A stretch of 64,000 nucleotides of DNA, taken from contig NZ_LOCQ01000060.1 of assembly GCF_001677885.1 (NCBI RefSeq), forward strand, positions 248,001 to 312,000. The letters are read 5' to 3'. Under the pieces are notes generated by a model. That model did no database searches. It saw nothing but the letters and a program-made list of their open reading frames with translations, and was not told the origin of the DNA. This document shows, piece by piece, positions 26,966 to 35,963 of the stretch (position 1 is its first letter; every line of letters starts with the position of its first letter). Both the position numbers and the translations under genes were made by a program. This DNA is from Janthinobacterium psychrotolerans. Its GTDB lineage: Bacteria > Pseudomonadota > Gammaproteobacteria > Burkholderiales > Burkholderiaceae_D.

Positions 26966-27457
26966 ATGGCTAAAAAAGAGCATATTTCAGAAACGCAGGC
27001 GACGCAGCTGCTGCGCAAGCATCAGGTCGCCTTTGACGAATGTCCGTATCCCTACGAGGAACACGGCGGCACCAGCGTCTCGGCGCGCGAACTTGGCGTG
27101 CCCGAACACGAGGTGATCAAGACCCTGGTGATGCAGGACGAGGCGGCCAAGCCCTTGATCGTGCTGATGCACGGCGACTGCAAGGTGTCGACCAAAAACC
27201 TGGCGCGCGCCATCGGCTGCAAGTCGGTCGAGCCTTGCAAGCCCGAAGTGGCGCAGCGCCATTCCGGCTACATGATAGGCGGCACCTCGCCGTTCGGCAC
27301 CAAAAAGGCGATGCCGGTCTACGTGGAAGAAAGCATTTTGGCCTTGCCGCGCATCTATATCAATGGCGGACGGCGCGGCTTTCTCGTCGCGCTGGCGCCG
27401 CAGGTGCTGCTCGATGTGCTCAAGGCCAAGGCCGTGCATTGCGCCCTGCAGGATTAA
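26966..27457 (+). CDS. ybaK: Cys-tRNA(Pro)/Cys-tRNA(Cys) deacylase YbaK
   Basis: This 163-residue YbaK/EbsC-type trans-editing factor hydrolyses Cys mischarged on tRNA-Pro. Visible family features are HEVIKTLVMQDEAAKPLIVL with the conserved lysine, CKVSTKNLARAIG, the GYMIGGTSPFGTKKAMPVYV segment and YINGGRRGFL near the C-terminus. It is free-standing, diverging from the EEP gene across only 37 nt. Confidence 0.9.
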   Translation: MAKKEHISETQATQLLRKHQVAFDECPYPYEEHGGTSVSARELGVPEHEVIKTLVMQDEAAKPLIVLMHGDCKVSTKNLARAIGCKSVEPCKPEVAQRHSGYMIGGTSPFGTKKAMPVYVEESILALPRIYINGGRRGFLVALAPQVLLDVLKAKAVHCALQD

Positions 27458-27554
27458 GGAAATCGACTGGCGCCCTGTCTTTGGGCCGGGCGCTGGTGTA
27501 TATTCTGCTGCGCCAGCCTCGACGCCGGTAGCAATCACATAACAAAGGGAAGAA

Positions 27555-28172
27555 ATGAATCCAGTAATCACAACCTTGGCGATGACAGTGGCCGCTTACT
27601 TGCTCGGCTCGATCTCGTTCGCCGTGGTGATGAGCAAGGTGTACGGCATCGCCGATCCGCGCACCTATGGCTCGAAGAATCCGGGCGCGACCAATGTGCT
27701 GCGCAGCGGCAACAAGGGCGCCGCCATCATGACCCTGCTGGGCGACGGCGCCAAGGGCTGGCTGGCCGTATTCCTGGCCGACCGCTTCGCTTTTGATCTG
27801 GGTGTGGACGAGACGGCCGTGGCGCTGGTCGCCATCGCCGTGTTCCTGGGCCACCTGTGGCCCGTATTCTTCCGCTTTGTCGGCGGCAAGGGGGTTGCCA
27901 CGGCGCTGGGCGTGCTGCTGGGCATTAACCCATGGCTGGGCCTGGCGACCTTGGCCACCTGGCTGATCATCGCCTACGCGTTTCGCTATTCCTCGCTGGC
28001 GGCGCTGGTGGCGGCCCTGTTCGCCCCTTTCTACTACGGCCTGCTGTTCGGCGTCGACGCGATCCTGCTGTCGGTGGTGGTCATGAGCGTGCTGCTGGCC
28101 TACCGCCATAGCCAGAATATTGCCAACCTGCTCGCTGGTAAAGAGAGCAAGATCGGCGCGAAGAAAAAGTAA
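27555..28172 (+). CDS. plsY: acyl-phosphate:glycerol-3-phosphate acyltransferase PlsY
   Basis: This 205-residue polytopic inner-membrane enzyme transfers acyl chains from acyl-phosphate to glycerol-3-phosphate, the first step of phospholipid synthesis. The conserved loops are present: [35 protein letters not shown] and [15 protein letters not shown]. Five to six hydrophobic segments and a short basic C-terminus (KIGAKKK) are seen. The ATG at 27555 has a good AAAGGGAAG ribosome site. Confidence 0.95.
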   Translation: MNPVITTLAMTVAAYLLGSISFAVVMSKVYGIADPRTYGSKNPGATNVLRSGNKGAAIMTLLGDGAKGWLAVFLADRFAFDLGVDETAVALVAIAVFLGHLWPVFFRFVGGKGVATALGVLLGINPWLGLATLATWLIIAYAFRYSSLAALVAALFAPFYYGLLFGVDAILLSVVVMSVLLAYRHSQNIANLLAGKESKIGAKKK

Positions 28173-28260
28173 CTGCTTGATATTGGCCGGCCCGCACGCA
28201 TATGGATGGCTTGCGGCGCCGCGCGGTGCGGCCGCCACCGACTCGCGCAAAGGCTGCCTC

Positions 28261-28926
28261 ATGACCACTCCCGCTACCACTCGCACCCCCGTCCGTATCG
28301 ATTTCGTCTCCGACGTTTCCTGCCCCTGGTGCGTGATCGGCCTGAAATCCCTGGAGCAGGCCTTGTCCACCCTGCAAGACACGGTGGCCGCCGAGATCCA
28401 TTTCCAGCCATTCGAGCTGAACGTCAACATGCCACCGGAAGGCCAGGATATCGGCGAACATATCGCCGAGAAATATGGCTCGACCCCGGAACAGATGGCG
28501 CAGTCGCGCGAAGCGATACGCGCGCGTGGCGAGTCGCTCGGTTTTACGTTCTCGATGGACAAGCGCGGCCGCATCTACAACACCTTTGATGCGCACCGCC
28601 TGCTGCACTGGGCCGAACTGGCCGGGCGCCAGCGCGAACTGAAGATGGCCCTGTTCGAGGCCTATTTCACGCAGGGCCAGGACCCGTCCTCGCACGAGGT
28701 GCTGGTCAAGGCCGCCGACGATGCGGGGCTCGATCCGGAGACGGCGCTGGACATACTGACGTCGGGCAAATATGCCGACGAAGTGCGCGCGCGTGAACAG
28801 TTCTACCAGCAAAACGGCATCAGCTCGGTGCCGGCCATCATCATCAACGAACGCCATTTGATCTCCGGCGGCCAGCCGCCGGAAGTGTTCGAACAGGCTT
28901 TGCGCCAGATCATTACGCAAGAGTAA
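28261..28926 (+). CDS. DsbA-family oxidoreductase, FrnE-like
   Basis: This 221-residue thioredoxin-fold protein of the 2-hydroxychromene-2-carboxylate isomerase/DsbA superfamily starts at the ATG at 28261. The active site DVSCPWCVIG (CPWC, about residues 21-24) has both cysteines. The helical insertion spans about 60-170, and the cis-Pro loop SSVPAIIINERHLISG closes the fold. No signal peptide, so it is cytosolic, as FrnE. FrnE proteins act as disulfide isomerase/oxidoreductases under oxidative stress; that role is inferred from family. Confidence 0.85.
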   Translation: MTTPATTRTPVRIDFVSDVSCPWCVIGLKSLEQALSTLQDTVAAEIHFQPFELNVNMPPEGQDIGEHIAEKYGSTPEQMAQSREAIRARGESLGFTFSMDKRGRIYNTFDAHRLLHWAELAGRQRELKMALFEAYFTQGQDPSSHEVLVKAADDAGLDPETALDILTSGKYADEVRAREQFYQQNGISSVPAIIINERHLISGGQPPEVFEQALRQIITQE

Positions 28927-29003
28927 GTTGCACCAGCGCACCAATGGCGCGCGCCGTTTCTTGATATTCAGGCTACACTTGCCTTTCACCGGAGGATAGC
29001 CGA

Positions 29004-29294
29004 ATGCCTACAGCAAGCTGGAATGGCGCCGTCATTGCGCAAGCGCACAGCGATCAGGTACAGATCGTTGAAAACAATGTGTATTTCCCGCTCTCCGCCG
29101 TCAGCCAGGATCACCTGCGCCCCAGCGGCCACCAGACGAGCTGCCCGTGGAAGGGCAGCGCCAGCTATTACGACCTGGTCGTCGATGGCAAGGTCAACGA
29201 GAACGCCGCCTGGTATTACCCCGAACCCAAGGCGGAAGCGCGGCAGATTGCCGGCCATGTCGCCTTCTGGCGCGGCGTGGTGGTCGAGCGCTGA
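29004..29294 (+). CDS. DUF427 domain protein
   Basis: This compact 96-residue beta-rich protein has the DUF427 core: VYFPLSAVSQDHL, the CPWKGSASYYDLVVDG motif, NAAWYYPEPKAEA and FWRGVVVER. Related sequences are widespread in bacteria and fungi, and their activity is not established. A GGAGGATAG ribosome site precedes the ATG. It is followed 35 nt later by the DUF2157 gene but looks functionally unrelated. Confidence 0.85.
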   Translation: MPTASWNGAVIAQAHSDQVQIVENNVYFPLSAVSQDHLRPSGHQTSCPWKGSASYYDLVVDGKVNENAAWYYPEPKAEARQIAGHVAFWRGVVVER

Positions 29295-29329
29295 CCGGCA
29301 GTTCCTCTTTTTACTTTTGAAAGCAGACG

Positions 29330-30289
29330 ATGGATCTACGCCTCGCCGTGTATCAACTCGCCGCCAGCAATCAGCTTGACGCCGCGCAAACCCGGCAATT
29401 GCAGGAACTGGCCGGCTTCGGGCGCGAGCCCAAAGGCCTGTCCTGGTGGCTGCCGCGTGGCGTGGCCGTGCTGGCTGCGGCGCTGCTGGGCATGGGCCTG
29501 ATTTTCTGGGTCGCCGCCAACTGGGAGGACCTGGGCCGCAGCGGCCGTTTCGCGCTGATCCAGGCGGTGTTCGTCGTCGCCTGCCTGGGCGCTTTTGTGT
29601 TTTCCGCCGCGCGCGCGCCGCTGCTGCTGATCGCCATGCTGGCCATCGGCGGCCTGTTCGCGTATTTTGGCCAGACCTACCAGACCGGCGCCGATCCGTG
29701 GCAGCTGTTTGCCGTCTGGGCCGTGCTGGCGCTGCCGCTGTGCCTGGTGGCGCGCAGCGATGTGCTGTGGACGCCGTGGATGCTGGTGCTGGCCACCGGC
29801 ATCACCTTGTGGATGCAGGCCCATTCCCGTCATAGCTGGCTGATACGCGCCGAGGATATCGATATTCTGCTGACAGGCTGGGCGGCGCTGCTGCTCGCCT
29901 GTGCGCTGGTGTCGCCGCTGCTGGCGCGCTGGACCGGCACCGGGCCGTGGCCCTTGCGCCTGGGGCTGATGCTCGCTGTCATCATGATCACCGGTTCCGG
30001 CCTGAGCGCGCTGTTCAGCAGCGATATGGCGTCGCCGTACTGGGCTGCCCTGGGCGTGCTGGCGATGGCCGCCGGCCTGCTGCTGACGCGCCAGTTGTTT
30101 GACGTGTTTGGCCTTTCCGCCGTCGCGCTCGGCATCAACACCTTGCTGGTGTGCGGACTGGCGTCGCGCCTGTTCGACCGCGGCCACGATGAAATCGCCG
30201 GCATGCTGATGCTGGGCCTGGCCGCCGCCGTGCTGCTGGCGCTGACCGTGCAGGGCATTTTGTGGCGCACGCGCCGGGAGGCGCCATGA
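29330..30289 (+). CDS. DUF2157 membrane protein
   Basis: This 319-residue protein has a cytosolic N-terminal helical region (about 1-45) and then about nine hydrophobic segments, with SWWLPRGVAVLAAALLGMG beginning the DUF2157 domain and FWVAANWEDLGRSGRFAL as its typical loop. It overlaps the downstream DUF4401/GDYXXLXY gene by an ATGA junction. DUF2157, DUF4401 and GDYXXLXY proteins habitually occur together. Their function is not known to me; a membrane complex is likely. Confidence 0.8.
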   Translation: MDLRLAVYQLAASNQLDAAQTRQLQELAGFGREPKGLSWWLPRGVAVLAAALLGMGLIFWVAANWEDLGRSGRFALIQAVFVVACLGAFVFSAARAPLLLIAMLAIGGLFAYFGQTYQTGADPWQLFAVWAVLALPLCLVARSDVLWTPWMLVLATGITLWMQAHSRHSWLIRAEDIDILLTGWAALLLACALVSPLLARWTGTGPWPLRLGLMLAVIMITGSGLSALFSSDMASPYWAALGVLAMAAGLLLTRQLFDVFGLSAVALGINTLLVCGLASRLFDRGHDEIAGMLMLGLAAAVLLALTVQGILWRTRREAP

Positions 30290-31938
30290 GTACCGTGAAA
30301 GTGCATCCACTCGGCGAACTGATACAGGACGCCACCCGTGCCGGCGTGCTGCCGGCCAACGTCACCCTGCCGGTGCAGGACGTGCGGCCCTGGCCGGTCG
30401 TGCTGATGACGGCGCTGGGCGCCTGGCTGGCGGCGCTGCCGCTGGTGCTGGCGCTCGGTTTCATGCTGGGCAGTTTCCTGGAAAAAGGCGGCGGCACCTA
30501 TATCGTGGCGATCCTGGCGCTGGGCGTGGCCGTGATGCTGATCCGTCCGCGCGGCGTGTCGCTGTTTGTCGAGCAGCTAGGCGTGCCCTGCGTGCTGGTG
30601 GGCGGCGGCCTGCTCGGCTATGCGCTGTTTCGCGACCTCGATGACCAGATTGCGGCGCTGGTGCTGAGCCTGGTCAGCCTGGCATACGCCGCCATCCTGC
30701 AGCGCGACTGGCTGCGCGTGCTGCTGGGCGTGGTGGCCTGCGGCCTGCTGGCGCTGGGCAGCATCGGCTCGCACTACAGCTGGTCGTACGGCAACGATTC
30801 GGCCACCCTGTACCTGGCGTGGATGCTGGCGCTGGGCATCTGGCTTGGTGCGCACTGGCTGCAAAAAAACAGCTATGACGACGGCCGTGGCGCACCGGTG
30901 GCGGCGTATATCGAATCGGTCTCGACCGGCTGGGTGCTGGCCATCCTGCTGGGCCTGGTCAGCTGGTCCGGCAAGACCTTCATGATGAGCGCCACCGTCG
31001 GTGACGGCCTGATGACCGACCTGGCCAATGACCTCACTACCCGCTATGGCGGCAGCTGGTATGCGCAATGGCTGCCGGTGCTGTCGGTGGCCATGGTGGT
31101 CGCCGGCGCTTTCTGGATGCAGCGCCGCTGGCCGTCCTTGCGCCAGCTGCCCGCCGCCGGCGTGGCGCTGGTGCTGGCGGTGCTGGCGTGGTATTTGCCC
31201 GCGCTGGGGCCGGTACTGCTGGTGCTGGCGTTCTGCGTGACCAGCGCACGCCTGCGCGTGGCGGTGGCGGCCGGCGTGGCTGCGGCCTGGGTGATCGGCA
31301 GTTTTTATTATCTGCTGGCCTGGCCACTGGCCACCAAGGCGCTGGTGCTGGCTACAGCCGGCGTGGTCCTGGGTGTGCTGTCGTGGCTGGCCACGCGCGG
31401 CGCCTTGCTGAACCTGGCGGACAAGCCCGCCAGCGCACAGGCCAGCCATCCGCGCGCGGCCAGGGCCGGCCTGCTGGCGGGATTGCTGCTGGTGCTGCTG
31501 GTGGCCAATGGCGGCATCTGGCAGAAGGAGCAATTGATCGCCAAGGGCGAGCCGGTCTTTATTGCGCTGGCGCCGGCCGACCCGCGTTCGCTGATGCAGG
31601 GCGACTTCATGCGCCTGAACTTCCTCGGCTTTGGGGCCTTCGAGGATCTCGACAGCATGGACCGCCGCACGGCGCGGCCCCATGTGCTGCTGCTGCGCGA
31701 CGCGCGCGGGGTGGCCACGGTGCAAGGCCGCGACGATGGCAAGCCGCTGGCGCCCGGCGCCCTGCGCATGGAACTGACGCCCAAGGATGGCCGCTGGGTG
31801 CTGGTCACGGACGCCTGGTTCTTCAAGGAAGGCGAAGCGCAGCGCTGGGAAAAAGCGCGCTTCGGCGAGTTCCGCGTGATGCCCGACGGGCGCGCTTTGC
31901 TGGTCGGCATGCGCGACGAAAACCTGGTGCCGCTGTAG
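30286..31938 (+). CDS. DUF4401 / GDYXXLXY-domain membrane protein
   Basis: The protein has 550 residues from the ATG at 30286, which overlaps the upstream stop as ATGA. Residues about 20-390 form a polytopic DUF4401 domain with about ten hydrophobic helices. After a further helix (about 395-412) a soluble domain carries QGDFMRLNF, the defining GDYxxLxY-type motif, followed by RMELTPKDGRWVL and GMRDENLVPL. Two domains that are often separate genes are fused here. Membrane topology predicts the GDYXXLXY domain outside the membrane. No catalytic residues are recognised. Confidence 0.8.
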   Translation: MSTVKVHPLGELIQDATRAGVLPANVTLPVQDVRPWPVVLMTALGAWLAALPLVLALGFMLGSFLEKGGGTYIVAILALGVAVMLIRPRGVSLFVEQLGVPCVLVGGGLLGYALFRDLDDQIAALVLSLVSLAYAAILQRDWLRVLLGVVACGLLALGSIGSHYSWSYGNDSATLYLAWMLALGIWLGAHWLQKNSYDDGRGAPVAAYIESVSTGWVLAILLGLVSWSGKTFMMSATVGDGLMTDLANDLTTRYGGSWYAQWLPVLSVAMVVAGAFWMQRRWPSLRQLPAAGVALVLAVLAWYLPALGPVLLVLAFCVTSARLRVAVAAGVAAAWVIGSFYYLLAWPLATKALVLATAGVVLGVLSWLATRGALLNLADKPASAQASHPRAARAGLLAGLLLVLLVANGGIWQKEQLIAKGEPVFIALAPADPRSLMQGDFMRLNFLGFGAFEDLDSMDRRTARPHVLLLRDARGVATVQGRDDGKPLAPGALRMELTPKDGRWVLVTDAWFFKEGEAQRWEKARFGEFRVMPDGRALLVGMRDENLVPL

Positions 31939-31982
31939 CAAAAGGCGCACGTCAAGGCTCTGCCGTACTGTAAAATTGCCCG

Positions 31983-33227
31983 ATGGATAATATTACACAT
32001 TCGGTGATCGGCCTGGGCGTGGGCGAGCTGCTGCACCGCAGCCTGCCGCCCGAGCCGCAGGAAGCTCCCCAGCGCACGCGGCGCGCCCTGTTTCTGTTTT
32101 CGGCCTGGTTTGCCAGCAATGCGCCGGACCTGGATCTGTTCCTGACCCGGCTGATGCCGCGCCCCTTCGGCTATATGCTGCAGCACCGCGGCCATACCCA
32201 CACTTTATTGCTGGCGCTACCGCAAGCCTTGCTGGTGCTGGCCCTGCTGTGGCTGCTTTGGCCCGGCGCGCGCAAGCTGCTGAAAACCAGCCAGCCGGCC
32301 CGCCTTGGCCTGGCGCTGTGCCTGCTGTTGGGCTTGGGCCTGCATATGGGCATGGATTTCCTGAACTCCTATGGCCTGCATCCGTTTTACCCGTTCGACA
32401 ACCGCTGGCTGTTCGGCGACATGGTGTTTATCGTCGAACCGATGTTCTGGGTGCTGCTGGGCGTGCCGGTGATCGTCGCGTTGCGCTCCGGTCTGCTCAA
32501 AGGCCTGCTGTTGGCCGCCCTGGCGGCGGCCCTGTGTTTCTTTGCCTATAAAAATTATCTGTCGCCGGTGGCGCTGGCCGTGCTGCTGGCGCTGGGCGCG
32601 CTGATGACGGCCGTGCAAGCGCGCGCCGGCCTGCGCGGACGCGGCGCCTTGCTGCTGGGCTTTGCACTGTCGGCCACTTTTATCGGTGTGCAGGGCACGG
32701 CGTCCACGCTGGGCCGCGCCAGGGTCGAGGCGGCCTTGCAGCGCATCGATCCCGGCACCCGCGTATGGGACGTGGCCATGACCGCCTTTCCCAGCCATCC
32801 GCTGTGCTGGACCTATGTCTCGCTCGACAGCAAGACCGATGCCTACACCCTGCGGCGCGGCACCATGAGCTTGCTGCCGGCCAGCCTGGCGCCGGCCGCC
32901 TGTCCGGCCGGCCTGGCCGAGCCTGGCGATGGCGGTGGCCAGCTGGCGCCCGGCATCGCCGTCTCGGCGCAGGCGACCGGCAGCCTGGCCGCCTTGCGCG
33001 CGCTGCAATCGAATAATTGCCATGCGGACGCCTGGCTGCGCTTTGGCCGCATGCCCAAACTGAGCGGGAGCAACTTGACCGATGTGCGCTTCAACCCGGA
33101 CATGCAGGACAACTTCACCACGGTGCAGCTGGAACAATTCAGCGGCAAGCCTTGTCCACGCTATGTGCCGGGCTGGGAGCGGCCGCGCGCCGACATGCTG
33201 GGACTGCCAGTGCATACACAACCTTAG
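31983..33227 (+). CDS. membrane metal-dependent hydrolase (YdjM/DUF457 family)
   Basis: This 414-residue polytopic protein opens MDNITHSVIGLGVGELL, has SNAPDLDLFLTRL and QHRGHTHTLLLALP, and GLHMGMDFLNSYG. These are the His/Asp clusters of membrane-bound predicted metal-dependent hydrolases (YfhO/YdjM type). A soluble C-terminal part (about 250-414) lies after the sixth hydrophobic segment. The next gene, a cation antiporter, starts 8 nt after its stop. The natural substrate is unknown. Confidence 0.82.
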   Translation: MDNITHSVIGLGVGELLHRSLPPEPQEAPQRTRRALFLFSAWFASNAPDLDLFLTRLMPRPFGYMLQHRGHTHTLLLALPQALLVLALLWLLWPGARKLLKTSQPARLGLALCLLLGLGLHMGMDFLNSYGLHPFYPFDNRWLFGDMVFIVEPMFWVLLGVPVIVALRSGLLKGLLLAALAAALCFFAYKNYLSPVALAVLLALGALMTAVQARAGLRGRGALLLGFALSATFIGVQGTASTLGRARVEAALQRIDPGTRVWDVAMTAFPSHPLCWTYVSLDSKTDAYTLRRGTMSLLPASLAPAACPAGLAEPGDGGGQLAPGIAVSAQATGSLAALRALQSNNCHADAWLRFGRMPKLSGSNLTDVRFNPDMQDNFTTVQLEQFSGKPCPRYVPGWERPRADMLGLPVHTQP

Positions 33228-33235
33228 GAACCATC

Positions 33236-34984
33236 GTGGAAGAGCAGCACGCCCTGCCGTATTTGCGCGAAACGCTGCTGTTTCTTGCGCTGGCCGGCAT
33301 ATTCATTCCCCTGCTGCAGCGCCTGAAAGTGAACCAGGTGCTCGGCTTTCTGGCCGTCGGCGCGCTGTTCGGGCCTTTCGGCTTCGGCCTGTGGGCCGCT
33401 GAGTTCACCTGGCTCAGGTATTTTTCGTTCGTGCGCGCCGAGCAGGTCAGCGGCCTGGCCGAGCTGGGCGTGATGTTTTTGATGTTCATGATCGGTTTGG
33501 AACTGTCGACCGAGCGGCTGTGGGCGCTGCGGCGCTGGGTCTTCGGCGCCGGCGTGGGGCAGGTGATTGTGAGCGCCTGCCTGGTCGGCGCGGTGGCGTA
33601 TTATGTTGGCCTGTCGCTGGAAGCGTCCATCGTGCTGGGACTGGTGCTGTCGCTGTCGTCGACCGCAGTGGTGATGCAGCTGCTGGCCGAGCAGCGCGCG
33701 CTGCAGACGCCGAGCGGCCAGGCCGGCTTTTCCATCCTGATGTTCCAGGACCTGATGGTGGTGCCGCTGTTTATCCTGATCGACGTGTTTGCCAGCGGGC
33801 GCAGCGACGACCTGGCCTATCTGCTCGGTTTTGCCGCCCTCAAGTCGGCTGGCGCCATCTTGCTCATTTATGTGCTGGGGCGGCGCGTGATCCGTCCGCT
33901 GTTCCAGTTTTTTGTCGGCAAGCGCCAGCCCGATGTGTTCATGGCCTTGACCCTGCTCAGCACGCTGGGCATCGCCGGGCTGACCTACCTGGCCGGCCTG
34001 TCGATGGCGCTGGGCGCCTTGCTGGCCGGGCTGCTGCTGGCGGAGACGGAATTTCGCCATGAAGTCGAAGTGATCATCGAGCCGTTCAAGGGCCTGCTGA
34101 TGGGGCTGTTCTTCATGTCGGTCGGCATGCAGATCGATGTGCGTGAAATCGTCAAGTCGCCGGTCTGGATCACGCTGGCCGTCCTGAGCCTGTTTGCGAT
34201 CAAGACTCTGGTGACCGCGTCAATTTTTCGCCTCGGCGGCTTTCCCTGGGGCCGCTCGGTGGCCTCGGGCGTGCTGCTGGGGCAGGGCGGCGAGTTTGCC
34301 TTTATCGTGGTCGCCTACGCGCTGGGCACGCGCCTGATCGCACCCGAGGTGGCGCAATTCGTGATGCTGGTGGTGGGCCTGAGCCTGTTCGCCACGCCGG
34401 CGCTGGCGAAAGCGGCGCGCGGCCTGGGTGCCTGGTGGGACCGCCGCCACCGGCATCAGCTGGCCGATCTCGATGCCGGCGCCGCGCCGCCGGCGGGCGG
34501 CGTCATCATCGCCGGCTTCGGCCGCGTGGGCCAGCTGCTGGCCAAGGTACTGACGCAGCAGGACATCAGCTATGTGGCGATCGAAAACGACGCGCGCCTG
34601 GTCACGACCTTGCACCCGCGCGGCTTTGCCGTGTATTTCGGCGACGCCTCGCGCGCCGAGCTGCTGCAGAAAGTCCATGCCGACCGCGCCAGCGCCGTGG
34701 TGCTGACGATGGACCATCCGGCCTCGGTGCTGCATGCGGTGCGCTCGATCCGGCGCGCCTATCCGCAGCTGCCCGTATATGCGCGCGCCCGCGACGAAGC
34801 GCACGCGCTGGCGCTGGTGCAGGCCGGCGCCACCCTGGTCGTGCCCGAGGCGCTGGAAGCGGCGCTGCAGCTGACGGCCACCGTGCTGCAGACGGCCGGC
34901 GTGAGCGAAGCGCGCGCCTTCGATATCGTGCAGGCCGAACGGGACCGCCGCAACGCCGTGCTGCTGGCGCAGCAGCATCCCTGA
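33236..34984 (+). CDS. CPA2 monovalent cation:proton antiporter with TrkA-N domain
   Basis: The protein has 582 residues from the GTG at 33236, chosen because AGGA lies just upstream, the previous gene ends at 33227, and no in-frame ATG is near. Residues about 10-390 form the Na+/H+ exchanger domain (GVMFLMFMIGLELSTERLW; LSSTAVVMQLLAEQ; SMALGALLAGLLLAETEFRH). About 415-545 is a TrkA-N/RCK nucleotide-binding domain with GFGRVGQLLAKVL. KefB/KefC and YbaL share this plan. No glutathione-responsive partner gene is present, so K+ or Na+ export is inferred without gating detail. Confidence 0.88.
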   Translation: MEEQHALPYLRETLLFLALAGIFIPLLQRLKVNQVLGFLAVGALFGPFGFGLWAAEFTWLRYFSFVRAEQVSGLAELGVMFLMFMIGLELSTERLWALRRWVFGAGVGQVIVSACLVGAVAYYVGLSLEASIVLGLVLSLSSTAVVMQLLAEQRALQTPSGQAGFSILMFQDLMVVPLFILIDVFASGRSDDLAYLLGFAALKSAGAILLIYVLGRRVIRPLFQFFVGKRQPDVFMALTLLSTLGIAGLTYLAGLSMALGALLAGLLLAETEFRHEVEVIIEPFKGLLMGLFFMSVGMQIDVREIVKSPVWITLAVLSLFAIKTLVTASIFRLGGFPWGRSVASGVLLGQGGEFAFIVVAYALGTRLIAPEVAQFVMLVVGLSLFATPALAKAARGLGAWWDRRHRHQLADLDAGAAPPAGGVIIAGFGRVGQLLAKVLTQQDISYVAIENDARLVTTLHPRGFAVYFGDASRAELLQKVHADRASAVVLTMDHPASVLHAVRSIRRAYPQLPVYARARDEAHALALVQAGATLVVPEALEAALQLTATVLQTAGVSEARAFDIVQAERDRRNAVLLAQQHP

Positions 34985-35044
34985 GGTGTCGCCATACTGG
35001 CTAAATTATCTATACAATATTTGGCATATGAACATACGACCAGC

Positions 35045-35926
35045 ATGAAAACCGCACCTTTGACACCACAGCAGCGCTCCGCCCAGGAGGCGCAGAAGCG
35101 ATACGGCAAGCCCGAGGCGGGCTGGCGCGCGCGCATGTATGGCGTCATTTTTGAAGCCGAAACGCGGGCCGGGCGCGCCTTCGACCTGGTGCTGATCGCC
35201 GCCATCCTGATCAGCGTGACGGTGGTGGTGCTCAGCAGCGTCGCTTCGGTGGCGGCCCGTTATGGCCAATGGCTGGTGGCGCTGGAATGGTTTTTTACCT
35301 TCCTGTTCACGGTCGAATACCTGGCGCGCCTGTCGTGCCTGCAGCATCCCGTGCGCTACGCGCGCAGTTTTTTCGGCATTATCGACTTGCTGGCCATCGT
35401 GCCGACCTATATCGGCCTGCTGCTGCCGGGCGCCCATGTGCTGATCGATGTGCGTATTTTGCGCCTGCTGCGCATGTTCCGCATCCTCAAGCTGACGTCG
35501 TATGTGCACGAATACACGATGCTGGGCCGGGCGCTGCTGGCCAGCCGGCGCAAGATCCTGATTTTTTTGTCGGTCGTGATGATGATCGTGTTTTTGCTGG
35601 GCACCGTGATGTATGTGGTGGAAGGGTCGCAAAACGGTTTTACCAGCATCCCCACCTCGATCTACTGGGCCATCAGCACCATGACCACGGTGGGCTTTGG
35701 CGATATCACGCCGAAGACCGATATCGGGCGCACCATCGCTTCGATGATGATGCTGCTGGGCTGGGGCATCCTGGCCGTGCCGACCGGCATCATCAGCGCG
35801 GAAATGACGGTGCAGCGCGGTGGCCGCCAGCAGGTGGGCCGCCGCTGCCCCGGCTGCGGCGAGCGCGACATCGATGACGACGCCAATTTCTGCAAGCACT
35901 GCGGCGACTCCCTGCCGCTACCATGA
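35045..35926 (+). CDS. voltage-gated-type potassium channel with C-terminal zinc ribbon
   Basis: The protein has 293 residues from the ATG at 35045; a TTG at 35021 is an alternative. It has six TM segments with an S4-like helix (VRILRLLRMFRILKL) and a pore with selectivity filter TVGFGD (residues 215-220), so K+ selectivity is expected. Two S2-S3 acidic residues are in place. Unusually the C-terminus ends with a treble-clef-like Cys4 ribbon, CPGCGERD ... NFCKHCGD (Cys268, Cys271, Cys283, Cys286). That ribbon could bind zinc and sense or assemble. It stands alone before the lipid cluster. Confidence 0.87.
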   Translation: MKTAPLTPQQRSAQEAQKRYGKPEAGWRARMYGVIFEAETRAGRAFDLVLIAAILISVTVVVLSSVASVAARYGQWLVALEWFFTFLFTVEYLARLSCLQHPVRYARSFFGIIDLLAIVPTYIGLLLPGAHVLIDVRILRLLRMFRILKLTSYVHEYTMLGRALLASRRKILIFLSVVMMIVFLLGTVMYVVEGSQNGFTSIPTSIYWAISTMTTVGFGDITPKTDIGRTIASMMMLLGWGILAVPTGIISAEMTVQRGGRQQVGRRCPGCGERDIDDDANFCKHCGDSLPLP

Positions 35927-35963
35927 AGCACGACGCCTCACCAACATAACAACAAAGGCATCT

